From Idiomarina sp. X4 (lineage in GTDB: Bacteria; Pseudomonadota; Gammaproteobacteria; Enterobacterales; Alteromonadaceae), in the NCBI RefSeq assembly GCF_002808045.1, contig NZ_CP025000.1, positions 1 through 64,000 on the forward strand: 64,000 nt of DNA. Reading direction: 5' to 3'. The number at the start of each line of letters is the position of its first letter. Position 1 is the stretch's first letter. The position numbers were made by a program, and so were the translations under genes. Shown one piece after another: positions 33,782 to 44,050 of the stretch. A model generated the notes under the pieces. That model made no database searches and had not been told where the DNA came from. It saw only the letters and a list, made by a program, of their open reading frames with translations.

Positions 33782-34699
33782 CTAGTCCTCGCGATACCCT
33801 AAGCTTTTTAAGGCACGCTCGTCGTCAGACCAACCTGATTTCACTTTCACCCAAAGCTTGAGCAGCACTTTGTTGTCAAGCAGGCGCTCTAAGTCACGAC
33901 GCGCTTCAGTGCCTATGGTCTTAAGGCGTTCACCGCCTTTACCAATGATCATGCGTTTTTGCGCTTCACGCTCAACCAGAATAAGTGCATGAATATGTGT
34001 CGTGCCTTTTTCTGAGTGACCGAACTGCTCAATTTCCACCGTAGTTTCATAGGGCAGCTCATCACCAGTAAACCGCATCAGTTTTTCACGCACAATTTCT
34101 GCGGTCATGAAACGTACCGAGCGATCAGTTACATAATCTTCCGGGAAGTAATGAAAGCCGGGCTGCAAATGGCCGCGCACAATTTTTCGCAGCTCATCAA
34201 GATTGTCACCGTGGGTTGCTGATATCGGCAATATTTCTGCAAACTTATGTTGTGTGCTTAACCACTGTAAATGCGGCAATAACTTCTCTTTGTTCTTAAC
34301 CTGATCAACCTTATTGACCAACAATACGACCGGCGCTTTACTGCGCTGTACTTTTTCCAGCACCATTTTGTCGTCTTCCAGCCACTTCAGGCTGTCCACA
34401 ACAAACAAGACTAAGTCTACGTCTTTCAACGCGGAGGACGCCGTTTGGTTCATAACACGGTTAATAGCCCGTGGTTCTTCAATGTGCATGCCGGGAGTAT
34501 CAACGTAGACCGCCTGACAGTCACCGTCTGTATCAACGCCTAATATACGATGGCGCGTAGTTTGTGGCTTATTCGAGGTAATGCTGATTTTTTGGCCGAG
34601 TATTCGGTTTATCAGCGTCGACTTACCCACATTCGGGCGTCCAACAATCGCGACAAAGCCGCTGTGTTTGTTGTCGTCGAGTTCTATATCAAGCGTCAT
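33782..34699 (-). CDS. era: GTPase Era
   Basis: Era is an essential GTPase that binds 16S rRNA and helps 30S assembly. The 305-residue protein shows G1 [11 protein letters not shown]3 DTPGMH, G4 NKVD and a C-terminal KH domain with [20 protein letters not shown]. Its start overlaps the rnc stop by four bases, so RNase III and Era are translationally coupled. Confidence 0.98.
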   Translation of the reverse strand: MTLDIELDDNKHSGFVAIVGRPNVGKSTLINRILGQKISITSNKPQTTRHRILGVDTDGDCQAVYVDTPGMHIEEPRAINRVMNQTASSALKDVDLVLFVVDSLKWLEDDKMVLEKVQRSKAPVVLLVNKVDQVKNKEKLLPHLQWLSTQHKFAEILPISATHGDNLDELRKIVRGHLQPGFHYFPEDYVTDRSVRFMTAEIVREKLMRFTGDELPYETTVEIEQFGHSEKGTTHIHALILVEREAQKRMIIGKGGERLKTIGTEARRDLERLLDNKVLLKLWVKVKSGWSDDERALKSLGYRED

Positions 34700-35385
34700 T
34701 TACGCTCCTGCAAATGTTCTAGTGCTGAAGTCGCAGCGGCTTGTTCTGCCTTGCGACGGCTGGTTCCACTGCCTTTAAAGGGCTCTGCTAGCCCCTCAAT
34801 AACGCAGTGAACCGTAAATTGTTGATTATGTGCCTGCCCTTGCGTAGCGATAACGTCATACTCCGGCAAAGGCTTCTGTCTGGCCTGCAACCATTCCTGC
34901 AGACGTGTTTTCGGATCTTTTTGGCTTACGCCCGGCTTTATGTCATCGAGCTGTGGCTCAAACCATTTAAGAATAACGGCTCGAACCGTATCCATATTAC
35001 TGTCTAAATATATAGCACCAATAATGGCTTCTACCGCATCGGCCAGTATCGATTCCCGCCGATAGCCGCCACTTTTAAGTTCTCCCTGACCTAACGACAG
35101 GAAGTCCCCCAGGCCCATCTTTTTACCAAGCTTCGCCAAAGAGCGTCCACAAACAATAGCGGCTCGCATCCGGCTTAAGTCACCTTCAGCGACTTTCGGA
35201 AATTTTTTAAATAGAGCTTCAGCTATTACCAGCCCTAAAATAGAATCGCCCAGAAATTCCAGGCGTTCGTTATGGTTTGATGAGGCACTGCGGTGCGTGA
35301 GAGCTTGTTTAAGCACATCTTGCTTTTGGAATTCGTGCCCGACAATACTCTCCAGTTCAGTTAACGGTGGTTTGGGTAAACTCAC
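34696..35385 (-). CDS. rnc: Ribonuclease III
   Basis: RNase III cleaves double-stranded RNA, including rRNA precursors. The 229-residue protein has the signature [20 protein letters not shown] with catalytic acidic residues, a second acidic site [13 protein letters not shown] and a C-terminal dsRNA-binding domain ([18 protein letters not shown]). It overlaps lepB and era by four bases each. Confidence 0.98.
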   Translation of the reverse strand: MSLPKPPLTELESIVGHEFQKQDVLKQALTHRSASSNHNERLEFLGDSILGLVIAEALFKKFPKVAEGDLSRMRAAIVCGRSLAKLGKKMGLGDFLSLGQGELKSGGYRRESILADAVEAIIGAIYLDSNMDTVRAVILKWFEPQLDDIKPGVSQKDPKTRLQEWLQARQKPLPEYDVIATQGQAHNQQFTVHCVIEGLAEPFKGSGTSRRKAEQAAATSALEHLQERK

Positions 35386-36302
35386 TCGATACTCCCCAGC
35401 CTTTCAAATCGAATACCGGTTGGCACCCAAGAAGGCAACCAACTGTCTTGTCCACGATCCATTTCGAAACTCATCCAAATGAATACCGCTTTACCCACCA
35501 GCAAGGTTTCGTCCACGAATCCCCAGTAACGACTGTCACGTGAGTTATCTCGATTATCACCCATGACAAAATACTGTCCTTCCGGCACAACCCATTCATC
35601 TCTTTGGGTACCCGGCTGGTCATAGAAAAATGCACGACGTGATGCGACTCTCGGATCGACTAAAATGTCATGCTTAACGTCACCTAAACGTTCTTCGTAG
35701 GTTTTAAGTGGTGAAGAGCCCGAAAAATAAGCACCATCGTCCTTTAATTGCGTTCGAATAACGGCCATTTCAGGACAGTCTCGACGCCCTTCTTCACACG
35801 CGGGCTGAATGTATAAAGTTTTATTTCGGTAAATAATGCGATCACCCGGTAAGCCAACAACTCGCTTAATGTAGTCAATGCTTGGCTCTTCAGGGTATTT
35901 AAATACGGCTATATCACCACGCTCCGGCTCAGTAGTCTCTATGACGGTGTTTTGAAATAGTGGCTCTTTTATGCCGTAATCAAATTTTTGCACCAAAATA
36001 AAGTCGCCACGCAGGAGCGTGGGCATCATGGAGCCTGACGGAATTTGAAACGGTTCATACAACAGCGTTCTTACCACCAACACCAAGGCTATAACCGGAA
36101 ATATCGACTGCCCCAGTTCCATTAACTTAGGTTGCGGTGCTAACTGCTCTACTTGCTCTTCTGTCAGCGGACTTGTGGTCTTTTTTTCAACCTCAGCAAC
36201 TATTGCCTGACGTTTAGGTTTTAAAAACTTCGCATCGTATAGCCAAAGCAGCCCTGATACGATAGTGACTACCGTTAAAATTAATGAGAAATAATTGGCC
36301 AT
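35382..36302 (-). CDS. lepB: Signal peptidase I
   Basis: LepB removes signal peptides from exported proteins at the periplasmic face. The 306-residue protein has an N-terminal membrane helix and a second hydrophobic segment, then the catalytic serine in [10 protein letters not shown], the catalytic lysine in [14 protein letters not shown] and the box [15 protein letters not shown]. It is four bases downstream of lepA, as in E. coli. Confidence 0.97.
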   Translation of the reverse strand: MANYFSLILTVVTIVSGLLWLYDAKFLKPKRQAIVAEVEKKTTSPLTEEQVEQLAPQPKLMELGQSIFPVIALVLVVRTLLYEPFQIPSGSMMPTLLRGDFILVQKFDYGIKEPLFQNTVIETTEPERGDIAVFKYPEEPSIDYIKRVVGLPGDRIIYRNKTLYIQPACEEGRRDCPEMAVIRTQLKDDGAYFSGSSPLKTYEERLGDVKHDILVDPRVASRRAFFYDQPGTQRDEWVVPEGQYFVMGDNRDNSRDSRYWGFVDETLLVGKAVFIWMSFEMDRGQDSWLPSWVPTGIRFERLGSIE

Positions 36303-36305
36303 TTC

Positions 36306-38117
36306 CTATTTGCCTACTTTTAAAACCGCAAGGAAGGCTTCCTGAGGTACTTCAACATTACCCAGGTTCTTCATGCGTTTTTTACCTTCTTTTTGTTTTT
36401 GTAATAGTTTCTTCTTACGGCTTATGTCACCACCGTAACACTTCGCGGTTACGTTTTTACGCAGCTGTTTTACCGTAGAACGCGCAATAACATGGTTACC
36501 AATGGTTGCCTGAATAGCAATATCAAACATTTGTCGTGGAATAAGCTCGCGCATTTTATCCACCAACAGACGACCACGCCCTTCTGCGTGATCGCGGTGC
36601 GTTATCATTGCCAGTGCATCCACTCGGTCACCGTTAATCAATATATCGACCCTAACCATGTCCGCAGGTTCAAACTTTTTGAACTGATAATCGAGCGACG
36701 CATAACCACGGCTGCAGGATTTCAAACGGTCGAAAAAGTCCATCACCACTTCCGCCATCGGAATTTCGTAGGTCACAGACACTTGCTTACCGTGATACGT
36801 CATGCCAGTTTGAACACCACGTTTATCAACACACAGTGTAATAACGTTACCTAAGAATTCCTGTGGTACCAGTATGCTGGCTTCCACAATCGGCTCGTAG
36901 ATGGTTTCAATATCATTGACCGGTGGTAGATTTACCGGATTGTCGACTTTGACAATCGAGCCATCGGTTTTCTCGACTTCATACACAACGGTTGGCGCCG
37001 TCGTAATAAGATCGATGTTGTATTCTCGCTCCAGTCGCTCCTGGATAATTTCCATGTGCAACATACCGAGGAAGCCACAACGGAAGCCAAAGCCAAGCGC
37101 GGCCGAGTTTTCAGGCTCATAGAATAGCGATGCGTCATTCAAAGCCAACTTACCCAACGCATCGCGGAATGCTTCATAGTCGTCAGAGCTAATTGGGAAC
37201 ATACCAGCGTAGACCTGTGGCTTCACTTTTTGGAAGCCTGGTACAGGCTCTTTGGCAGGCGCTCGAGTATTTGTCAGGGTATCACCGACCGGCGCACCTA
37301 AAATATCTTTAATACCCGCAATAACGTAGCCTACTTCGCCAGTATGCAAGACGCCTGTTTCGTGGGGTTTGGGATCAAAATAACCGACTTTATCAATCTG
37401 GAACGACTGCCCCGTGGACATCACGGTCATTTTCTCGCCCGCCCGCAGCGTACCATTGCGCACACGAACCAAGGAAACAACGCCCTGATAATTGTCGAAC
37501 CAAGAATCAATAATAAGTGCCTGTAGCGGCTCTTCTTCACTGCCTTGCGGTGGTGGTATTTGACGCACAATGCGCTCTAAAACGTCATCAATGCCAATAC
37601 CGGTTTTCGCGGAACACTGAACCGCATCAACAGCTTCAATCCCAACAATTTCTTCAATTTCCTGTGCCACGGCCATTGGATCGGCCTGCGGCAAGTCGAT
37701 TTTGTTCAGAACCGGAACCACTTCCAGATCCATCTCAATAGCGGTATAGCAGTTCGCTAAGGTTTGTGCCTCAACGCCTTGTGCCGCATCAACAACCAAC
37801 AGTGCACCTTCACAGCCAGCCAGTGAGCGAGATACTTCATAAGAAAAATCAACGTGCCCGGGGGTGTCTATGAAGTTTAACTGATAGGTTTCACCGTCCT
37901 TTGCCGTGTAATAAAGCGTAACGCTTTGCGCTTTGATAGTAATGCCGCGTTCGCGCTCTAAGTCCATAGAATCAAGGACTTGCTCCGCCATTTCCCGGTC
38001 TGTAAGGCCGCCACAATGCTGTATAAGCCGGTCAGATAGTGTGGACTTTCCGTGGTCGATATGAGCGATAATAGAAAAGTTACGAATATTACTTTGCTTG
38101 AACGCCTTATCCGGCAT
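36306..38117 (-). CDS. lepA: Elongation factor 4 (LepA)
   Basis: LepA/EF4 is a ribosome-associated GTPase involved in initiation or back-translocation. The 603-residue protein has G1 [15 protein letters not shown]3 DTPGHVDF, G4 NKIDLP and the LepA-specific C-terminal domain ending with basic [17 protein letters not shown]. It heads the lepA-lepB-rnc-era-recO-pdxJ-acpS run, separated from rseC by about 120 bases in which I see no clear hairpin. Confidence 0.98.
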   Translation of the reverse strand: MPDKAFKQSNIRNFSIIAHIDHGKSTLSDRLIQHCGGLTDREMAEQVLDSMDLERERGITIKAQSVTLYYTAKDGETYQLNFIDTPGHVDFSYEVSRSLAGCEGALLVVDAAQGVEAQTLANCYTAIEMDLEVVPVLNKIDLPQADPMAVAQEIEEIVGIEAVDAVQCSAKTGIGIDDVLERIVRQIPPPQGSEEEPLQALIIDSWFDNYQGVVSLVRVRNGTLRAGEKMTVMSTGQSFQIDKVGYFDPKPHETGVLHTGEVGYVIAGIKDILGAPVGDTLTNTRAPAKEPVPGFQKVKPQVYAGMFPISSDDYEAFRDALGKLALNDASLFYEPENSAALGFGFRCGFLGMLHMEIIQERLEREYNIDLITTAPTVVYEVEKTDGSIVKVDNPVNLPPVNDIETIYEPIVEASILVPQEFLGNVITLCVDKRGVQTGMTYHGKQVSVTYEIPMAEVVMDFFDRLKSCSRGYASLDYQFKKFEPADMVRVDILINGDRVDALAMITHRDHAEGRGRLLVDKMRELIPRQMFDIAIQATIGNHVIARSTVKQLRKNVTAKCYGGDISRKKKLLQKQKEGKKRMKNLGNVEVPQEAFLAVLKVGK

Positions 38118-38236
38118 TGATGATACCTCTGTAAAACTTAAATTCTGACTTTCAAAAATTAGCCCCGATCATACTCATGTTAGGCGCAAGAACAAAGGTT
38201 TTTATGGTTTATTTGGTGAGATTTGAAAAAGCTACA

Positions 38237-38662
38237 CTATACCGTTTTTATTCGTACCAACTGGTTGATTTTAATGTCACGTCGACGGAACCACGCTCGC
38301 AAACCTAAAAACGTTAATGCGAAGCCCGCAAAAGACAATAAAATTGTAATGCCTTCATGAACAACCTCAGCGCTTTGTAGCGCGATAGCAATAACCAATA
38401 AAGCGACGATAGGCAAACCATATAACATGAGTGCGAACTGAGTAACGGCTTGCTCCGGCACATCGAGCTCGACTCGGTCACCGACCGCGACAGGCTCGTC
38501 AGTCACCACATGAAACTGCGCGTTTCTGTCGGCAAAAACTTTACTCAGAATGCCAGCACCGCAAGTCGATACTTGTGCGCAGCCTGAACAAGCGGTTTTT
38601 AATTGCGTGGTTACAGTAACCCGGTTGCCGTCGATGGCAACCACTTCTGCCAATTCTTTCAT
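38237..38662 (-). CDS. rseC: SoxR-reducing / sigma-E regulatory protein RseC
   Basis: RseC is an inner-membrane protein of the sigma-E operon, related to RnfH/SoxR-reducing factors. The 141-residue protein has the cysteine cluster CSGCAQVSTCGAG (Cys25, Cys28, Cys34) followed by two membrane helices (about 75-120) and a basic tail. Its start overlaps the rseB stop by one base. Confidence 0.93.
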   Translation of the reverse strand: MKELAEVVAIDGNRVTVTTQLKTACSGCAQVSTCGAGILSKVFADRNAQFHVVTDEPVAVGDRVELDVPEQAVTQFALMLYGLPIVALLVIAIALQSAEVVHEGITILLSFAGFALTFLGLRAWFRRRDIKINQLVRIKTV

Positions 38663-39618
38663 TACTTCACTTCTTGCGCTATTCGTTGAGCGATACTGAG
38701 AGGCACCTGCCCGACGACGGTAATTAAGTAGTCATTATAACGCATTGTGAACAGAGTTTGTGAGGAAGACAGCGCCACATCCGTTTCCATATCTTCGGTT
38801 AGCCTCGCAATATACACAGAGTATTCTGTTAAACCGTCCGAATACAAATAATGGTCAACCAATGTCGACTCCGAAACAAGATGATGACTTTGTTTATTCA
38901 CCAGTTCAAAACCTTGCGGTTGCCAACTGGGTTTAACGGAAAAGCCAGGTTTGTTAAATATGCGAATGTCGCTTAGTAACGGCGGCATTTCCAAGTTAGT
39001 AATTTCTTTTAAAACGCCAGGCGAGTCCTGACGAATAGACAAGCTGGTCAGCTGCATTTGTTCAACAATATCACCACGCTGATCATGCATGATCATTTTT
39101 AATAGCATGCCTGACGCTCTGTCGACCCAAAGTGAATAGCTGTAACGTTGGTTGTCCCGACTAATCACTCGCAGATGCTGAGCGTTTCGACCTAATACTC
39201 GAGCACCACCACCGATACTTACCTGATAGGTGTCTTTTAAATTCGCAAAAGGCTTAGTGAACGCTTCCGGAAGGATGACAGAAACTGAGTCAGCAATTAA
39301 TGAGTAATTACTCGCCGAAGTATGAAAATGGGCAACACGATCACCTTGCCTTAAAATACGAAAATCAGGGCCATTCATGCGAATGAGCAGCTCCTGATTT
39401 TGCGGCGAATTAGCAGACTGGAACCACTGATAGGGTTCTATCTGATGACCATGAACATGCACTAAAGAGGCTTCAAAATTGAGGGTTGTCAGCGCTTGTG
39501 ACATACGGTCAAACCAGCCCTCACCGTCAAGTTCCTTTTGCGTTTCCTGAGCACTTGCGACCGACATAAATACAATGGCAGTAGCGGCTATCAGTGACTG
39601 GTACAACCGAGTTATCAT
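38662..39618 (-). CDS. rseB: Sigma-E regulatory protein RseB
   Basis: RseB is the periplasmic lipid/LPS sensor that shields RseA from DegS. The 318-residue protein has a signal peptide (LYQSLIAATAIVFMSVASAQ), the N-terminal LolA-like domain starting WFDRMSQALTTLNFEASLVHVHG and a C-terminal domain. I use ATG 39618, whose signal peptide begins at once; the frame is open for 15 more codons inside rseA, but those encode a basic non-signal sequence. Confidence 0.93.
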   Translation of the reverse strand: MITRLYQSLIAATAIVFMSVASAQETQKELDGEGWFDRMSQALTTLNFEASLVHVHGHQIEPYQWFQSANSPQNQELLIRMNGPDFRILRQGDRVAHFHTSASNYSLIADSVSVILPEAFTKPFANLKDTYQVSIGGGARVLGRNAQHLRVISRDNQRYSYSLWVDRASGMLLKMIMHDQRGDIVEQMQLTSLSIRQDSPGVLKEITNLEMPPLLSDIRIFNKPGFSVKPSWQPQGFELVNKQSHHLVSESTLVDHYLYSDGLTEYSVYIARLTEDMETDVALSSSQTLFTMRYNDYLITVVGQVPLSIAQRIAQEVK

Positions 39619-39622
39619 GGAA

Positions 39623-40198
39623 TTAATTACCTTTGTTGAGCTCCTGCTCTTTTTTCTCATCACTTTCTTTTTGCTGCAACATTAATTGCTGCTGATGATC
39701 GATTAAATACGACTGCACCTGACGACGACGCTGCTGATCACTGACTTGTGACATTGGTTCAACGTGATTCAGACTAACCGGCTCACGACCACCAATAGGA
39801 TTAGTCAACAATGCAGGCTCCGCACTGACACCGTCGGCAGTTACTGGCTGTTGATAAACTTGAACTGTCATTACCGCAACAACGGCAACACTAGCCGCAA
39901 CAGCTACTTTTGCCAACGGCTGGAACCATTTTGATGCTGCTTTATTCTGACTTTTCGATTGACCAAAACCAGGTTTAATAACATTCGAAGTTTCGTTTTC
40001 AATAGCCGCACTCACACGTTGGCTAATATCCAGCTCCACGCTCGAATCTAATTCATTTTTCATAGCGGCCCGTGCAACACTATAACGATGCCAGGTTTGA
40101 GCCGACTGCTCATCATTTAATACATCATCAAGCTCTTTTGCGTCGACGTCCTGACTGTCAAACAAAGCTGATGTAACTTCTGATAGTTTTCGAGACAT
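39623..40198 (-). CDS. rseA: Anti-sigma-E factor RseA
   Basis: RseA holds sigma-E at the membrane until degraded by DegS and RseP. The 191-residue protein has an N-terminal sigma-binding domain (LSEVTSALFDSQ, DEQSAQTWHRYSVARAAM), a single membrane helix at about 95-113 and a Gln-rich periplasmic tail. It lies between rpoE and rseB; the protease RseP that acts on it is encoded at the right end of this window. Confidence 0.94.
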   Translation of the reverse strand: MSRKLSEVTSALFDSQDVDAKELDDVLNDEQSAQTWHRYSVARAAMKNELDSSVELDISQRVSAAIENETSNVIKPGFGQSKSQNKAASKWFQPLAKVAVAASVAVVAVMTVQVYQQPVTADGVSAEPALLTNPIGGREPVSLNHVEPMSQVSDQQRRRQVQSYLIDHQQQLMLQQKESDEKKEQELNKGN

Positions 40199-40213
40199 AA
40201 GCCCCTCTTCAAT

Positions 40214-40792
40214 TTACCGTTCCAGCAACGGTCTCAGTTGGTTATCTATGGCCTCTCGGGCACGAAAAATACGAGAACGAACCGTACCTATTGGGCAGTC
40301 CATTTCTAGCGCAATTTCCTCGTAACCAAGGCCCTCAATTTCTCTTAACGTAATGGCCTGCCTCAAATCATCCGGCAGTCCCTCAATGGTTTTTATCACC
40401 ACATTTCTGATTTCATCTGTCAGCATGTGGCTTTCTGGTGACGCACCGTCTTTTAGCGCTCCTGCACCTTCGTAGTATTCAGCGTCTTCGGCATCAATGT
40501 CTGATGCCGGTGGCTTACGGCCTTGCGAAACTAAATGGTTCTTCGCCGTATTGACCGCTATTCGATACAACCATGTATAAAATGCGCTGTCGCCACGAAA
40601 GTTGGGCAGTGCGCGATACGCTTTAATAAACGCTTCTTGCGCGACATCTGCAACGTCTCCGGGTTGCTTTACGTACCTGGATATCAAACTCATGACTTTG
40701 TGCTGATACTTCTTTACCAACAGATCAAAAGCCCGATTGTCACCTTGTTGTACTTTTTTGACCAGTTGTTGGTCGTTCACCTGTTCGCTCAT
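40214..40792 (-). CDS. rpoE: RNA polymerase sigma factor RpoE (sigma-E)
   Basis: RpoE is the extracytoplasmic stress sigma factor for envelope damage. The 192-residue protein has region 2 (FDLLVKKYQHKVMSLISRY, DVAQEAFIKAYRALPNFRGDSAFYTWLYRIAVNTAKNHL) and region 4 (LREIEGLGYEEIALEMDCPIGTVRSRIFRAR). Length equals E. coli RpoE (191). It is divergent from nadB and is preceded by a candidate sigma-E promoter, consistent with autoregulation. Confidence 0.97.
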   Translation of the reverse strand: MSEQVNDQQLVKKVQQGDNRAFDLLVKKYQHKVMSLISRYVKQPGDVADVAQEAFIKAYRALPNFRGDSAFYTWLYRIAVNTAKNHLVSQGRKPPASDIDAEDAEYYEGAGALKDGASPESHMLTDEIRNVVIKTIEGLPDDLRQAITLREIEGLGYEEIALEMDCPIGTVRSRIFRAREAIDNQLRPLLER

Positions 40793-40858
40793 CCGAGCCT
40801 GTTCTCCCTTTACCCAGGAACTGCTGGAACTGGCGGCCCGTCCTGTTTGTACAGACTG

Positions 40859-40885
40859 TGACCAAGCCGCTTGTAAAAAGTTCGC
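40859..40885 (-). promoter_or_regulatory. Candidate sigma-E autoregulatory promoter of rpoE
   Basis: On the minus strand a -35 element GAACTT (40879-40884) is followed after 16 bases by TCACA in GGTCACA (-10, around 40859-40863). Sigma-E promoters have GGAACTT and TCTGA-like boxes at this spacing. It lies about 70 bases upstream of the rpoE ATG. Confidence 0.6.
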
Positions 40886-40936
40886 AAATATTTCAGCAAA
40901 TGCGTAAAATCATCCAAAATTCTTAATGAGTACTTT

Positions 40937-42550
40937 ATGGAACCTGCAGCAAATTATCAATGCGATGTGCTGGTTGTTGGCTCAGGAGCCGCAGGCTTAA
41001 CCTCCGCCCTGCTACTTGCCGACACGTTAAAAGTCACAGTATTAAGTAAAAGCGCCCTTACCGAGGGCTCAACATTTTATGCTCAAGGCGGTATTGCTGC
41101 TGTATTTGATAAAAACGACAGCGTTGAAAGCCATATTGAGGACACCCTTATAGCGGGTGCCGGTCTTTGTGACCCAGAAGCAGTTAAGTTTACCACAGAA
41201 AATGCACGCGCCAGTCTACAATGGCTGATTGATGCTGGCGTGGGCTTCGACAAGGTTAAAAGTAACGGTAAATCGCCGACGTATCACTTGAACCGCGAAG
41301 GCGGACACAGTCACCGGCGTATCTTACATGCGGCTGATGCGACCGGCCGCGCTGTGCAAACTACATTGCAAGAGCAGGTTCTTAAACACCCCAACATTAC
41401 TGTATTAGAGCGCTACAACGCCGTCGATTTAATTACCGGACAGCGTATTGGTGCGGAGCCTGGCTGCTATGGCGCCTATATTTGGAACCGAATGGAAGAG
41501 CAGGTAGAAACGATTGCCGCAAATTTTGTGGTTTTAGCGACCGGCGGAGCCAGTAAAGTCTATCAGTACACCAGTAATCCGGATATCGCCAGTGGTGACG
41601 GCATTGCCATGGCTTGGCGCGCAGGCTGCAGTGTCGCTAATATGGAATTTAATCAGTTCCATCCTACCTGCTTGTTTCACCCAAATGCGCAAAGCTTTTT
41701 GTTAACAGAAGCACTGCGTGGTGAAGGTGCTGTCTTAAAGCGCCCTGACGGCTCCCGCTTTATGCCAGAATTTCATGAGCTAGCCGAATTAGCGCCTCGT
41801 GACGTTGTTGCACGCGCTATTGACTATGAAATGAAGCGTTTGGGCGCGGACTGTATGTTTCTTGATATTTCGCACAAGCCCAAAGCGTTTATCGAGCAGC
41901 ACTTTCCCACCATTATGGACAAATGCTTGTCACTAGGCATTGATATGAGTCGTGAGCCGATTCCTGTCGTGCCGGCGGCGCATTACACCTGCGGTGGTGT
42001 GCGTACGGACTTAAATGCCAAAACGGATGTGCCCAATTTATATGCCGTTGGAGAGGTGGCTTGTACAGGTTTACATGGCGCTAACCGAATGGCCAGTAAC
42101 TCGTTGTTGGAGTGTCTTGTGTTTGCCCGAGCTGCAGCGAAGGATATTTTATCTCAGCAGTCGTCAGAGAAACCACAAACGCACCTACCCAAGTGGGATG
42201 AAAGCCAGGTAAGTAACTCAGACGAAGAGGTTGTAATTCAACATAACTGGCACGAACTGCGTCTATTTATGTGGGACTATGTTGGTATCGTGCGTACCAC
42301 AAAACGTTTGGAGCGTGCTCTGCATAGAATTGAATTACTGCAACGAGAAATTCACGAGTATTATGCGAACTTCCGAGTCAGTAATAATTTACTGGAACTG
42401 CGAAACTTAGTTCAAGTGGCCGAGCTAATTGTCCGGTGCGCTTTAGAGCGAAAAGAAAGCCGCGGCTTACATTACACGTTAGACTATCCAGACACTCTAG
42501 AAAAAGCAGAGCCTACAGTCTTAACACCTAACACGTTAAAAAATCACTAG
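40937..42550 (+). CDS. nadB: L-aspartate oxidase
   Basis: NadB oxidises L-aspartate to iminoaspartate, the first step of de novo NAD synthesis, using FAD. The 537-residue protein has the FAD-binding [29 protein letters not shown], the active-site segment [28 protein letters not shown] and [24 protein letters not shown]. It is divergent from rpoE, the standard neighbourhood, and its 3' end meets the minus-strand ygfX frame. Confidence 0.97.
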   Translation: MEPAANYQCDVLVVGSGAAGLTSALLLADTLKVTVLSKSALTEGSTFYAQGGIAAVFDKNDSVESHIEDTLIAGAGLCDPEAVKFTTENARASLQWLIDAGVGFDKVKSNGKSPTYHLNREGGHSHRRILHAADATGRAVQTTLQEQVLKHPNITVLERYNAVDLITGQRIGAEPGCYGAYIWNRMEEQVETIAANFVVLATGGASKVYQYTSNPDIASGDGIAMAWRAGCSVANMEFNQFHPTCLFHPNAQSFLLTEALRGEGAVLKRPDGSRFMPEFHELAELAPRDVVARAIDYEMKRLGADCMFLDISHKPKAFIEQHFPTIMDKCLSLGIDMSREPIPVVPAAHYTCGGVRTDLNAKTDVPNLYAVGEVACTGLHGANRMASNSLLECLVFARAAAKDILSQQSSEKPQTHLPKWDESQVSNSDEEVVIQHNWHELRLFMWDYVGIVRTTKRLERALHRIELLQREIHEYYANFRVSNNLLELRNLVQVAELIVRCALERKESRGLHYTLDYPDTLEKAEPTVLTPNTLKNH

Positions 42551-42804
42551 GTTAGTTGTGACAGTTGCCGTCTGAGCTGTGCTTGTTGCTCAGGCGGCAG
42601 TCGAAACCACCAAATCCACACCCACGATTTAACATTAACGCCGGAGTCAGTTAATGACTCTAAGGGCAATAAAACCAATATATTTCCAACGACCAGTGGT
42701 TTGCCAAACAATTTGCAGGCAATGCCCTGCCACCACCAATGACGCCCACAGAACGTTCCGGACAGCGGTTCTTGAGGTCGGTTGAGTAAGTAAAAGTCCA
42801 GCGC
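42547..42804 (-). pseudogene. ygfX: YgfX (CptA) C-terminal domain remnant directly after sdhE
   Basis: An open frame of 85 codons follows the sdhE TAA stop immediately and in the same frame. Its translation resembles the soluble C-terminal half of YgfX, with the segment HWWWQGIACKLFGKPLVVGN matching the family's RWQGQEWEIVGTPW region, then WVWIWWFRLP and QLRRQLSQL at the end. The two N-terminal membrane helices of full-length YgfX (about 135-140 residues) are absent. There is no ATG, GTG or TTG in the first 31 codons; a CTG is codon 2, with AAAGG eight bases upstream. It is either a decayed gene, a CTG-started short protein or an sdhE readthrough product. YgfX in E. coli is described as the partner or toxin of SdhE, though that is debated. 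Confidence 0.65.
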
Positions 42805-43074
42805 TTAGACCTTTACGCGTGACAACATAAAGTCGACCATCCCTTTTAATTCTTCATCAGGGCATTCTTTGTGCCCCATAAACCAAGCGAATAAATCGGG
42901 ATCATCACAGGTCACTAAACGGCGGAATACCGCTTTTTGTTCTTCACTGAGCTCGTCGTAAGCTTCTTTCACAAAAGGTTCAAAAAGCACGTCAAGCTCT
43001 AGCATGCCCCGGCGGCAGGCCCATATTAAACGACGCTTGTCCTTTAAAACTTCTTCAGACTGTTTCGGGAACAT
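42805..43074 (-). CDS. sdhE: Succinate dehydrogenase flavinylation factor SdhE
   Basis: SdhE promotes covalent attachment of FAD to the succinate dehydrogenase flavoprotein. The 89-residue helical protein has the hallmark RRGMLELD motif (WACRRGMLELDVLFEPF), then EEQKAVFRRLVTCDDPDLFAWFMGH. It is divergent from ygfZ. In relatives the next gene is ygfX, here represented only by the remnant described at 42547. Confidence 0.95.
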   Translation of the reverse strand: MFPKQSEEVLKDKRRLIWACRRGMLELDVLFEPFVKEAYDELSEEQKAVFRRLVTCDDPDLFAWFMGHKECPDEELKGMVDFMLSRVKV

Positions 43075-43154
43075 AAAATCTCCGCAGCAATTGCCCTTGT
43101 AATTTCAATCAGTGCCCTAATATTAGCATGTAAGCTATCCAATAAGGAGTCATT

Positions 43155-44045
43155 GTGGTCGAGTTAAAACAAGCTTTAATGGATTCGAATGAGGATTGCC
43201 TTTCCGTTGAACTAACGGACTATGGTATCCTGTCGGTTTCTGGCGAAGACACTGACAGCTTTTTACAAGGACAGCTGACATGTGATGTGCGCAAACTCGA
43301 CCAGGAAGATTGGTTATATGGCGCACACTGCGATCCTACGGGGAAAGCATTCAGTAACTTTTGGTTGCTTCGACATGACGACACTGCATTTTTTGTCATG
43401 CACAAAAGCGCTCTTGAGGGCTCTTTAGCGCAATTCAAAAAGTACGGTGTGTTTAGTAAAGTCGACATTGAGGATGTTAGCAACGATTGGCACGTCGCCG
43501 GCTTTATAGGCAATAAGGCAAAAGACGCTTTGCCTGCTGACAGTCTGACATTGCACGTTGGTCAACAACCTGATCAATTTATTGTGCTAAGTCGACAAGC
43601 AATATCTACGGACTATCCGCAGCCCTTTTGGGATGCGTTGGAAATTGAACGAGTCCGTCCACAATTGACAGTAGAGAACAGTCAAGCGTTTGTGCCGCAA
43701 ATGTTGAACATACAAGCGTGGGACGGAGTCAGTTTCGACAAAGGATGTTATATCGGCCAGGAGACTATTGCCCGAATGAAATACTTGGGCAAACAGAAAC
43801 GGGCACTCTTTCGATTGTCAGGCAAAGTGGCGCAAGCTGTGGAGCCGGGACAACAATTAGAGAAAGCCATTGGTGAAAACTGGCGTCGTGCAGGTACGGT
43901 CATTATGGCAGTGAACCGCACCGACACACAAACGGACTTACTAGCGGTTTTACCCAGCGATATTGACGCTGACACCGCTATTCGAGTTCAGGGTGACGAC
44001 GCAAGTCTACTGGAAATACACTCACTGCCTTATCAATTAGGTTAA
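43155..44045 (+). CDS. ygfZ: tRNA-modifying/Fe-S repair protein YgfZ
   Basis: YgfZ is a folate-binding protein that supports iron-sulfur enzymes such as the tRNA methylthiotransferase MiaB. The 296-residue protein carries the family signature KGCYIGQETIARMKYLG with the essential cysteine. The N-terminal GILSVSGEDTDSFLQGQLTCDV is typical of the aminomethyltransferase-like fold. The start is a GTG at 43155 with AAGGAG five bases upstream. It is divergent from sdhE, a frequent arrangement. Confidence 0.94.
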   Translation: MVELKQALMDSNEDCLSVELTDYGILSVSGEDTDSFLQGQLTCDVRKLDQEDWLYGAHCDPTGKAFSNFWLLRHDDTAFFVMHKSALEGSLAQFKKYGVFSKVDIEDVSNDWHVAGFIGNKAKDALPADSLTLHVGQQPDQFIVLSRQAISTDYPQPFWDALEIERVRPQLTVENSQAFVPQMLNIQAWDGVSFDKGCYIGQETIARMKYLGKQKRALFRLSGKVAQAVEPGQQLEKAIGENWRRAGTVIMAVNRTDTQTDLLAVLPSDIDADTAIRVQGDDASLLEIHSLPYQLG

Positions 44046-44050
44046 TTTTT

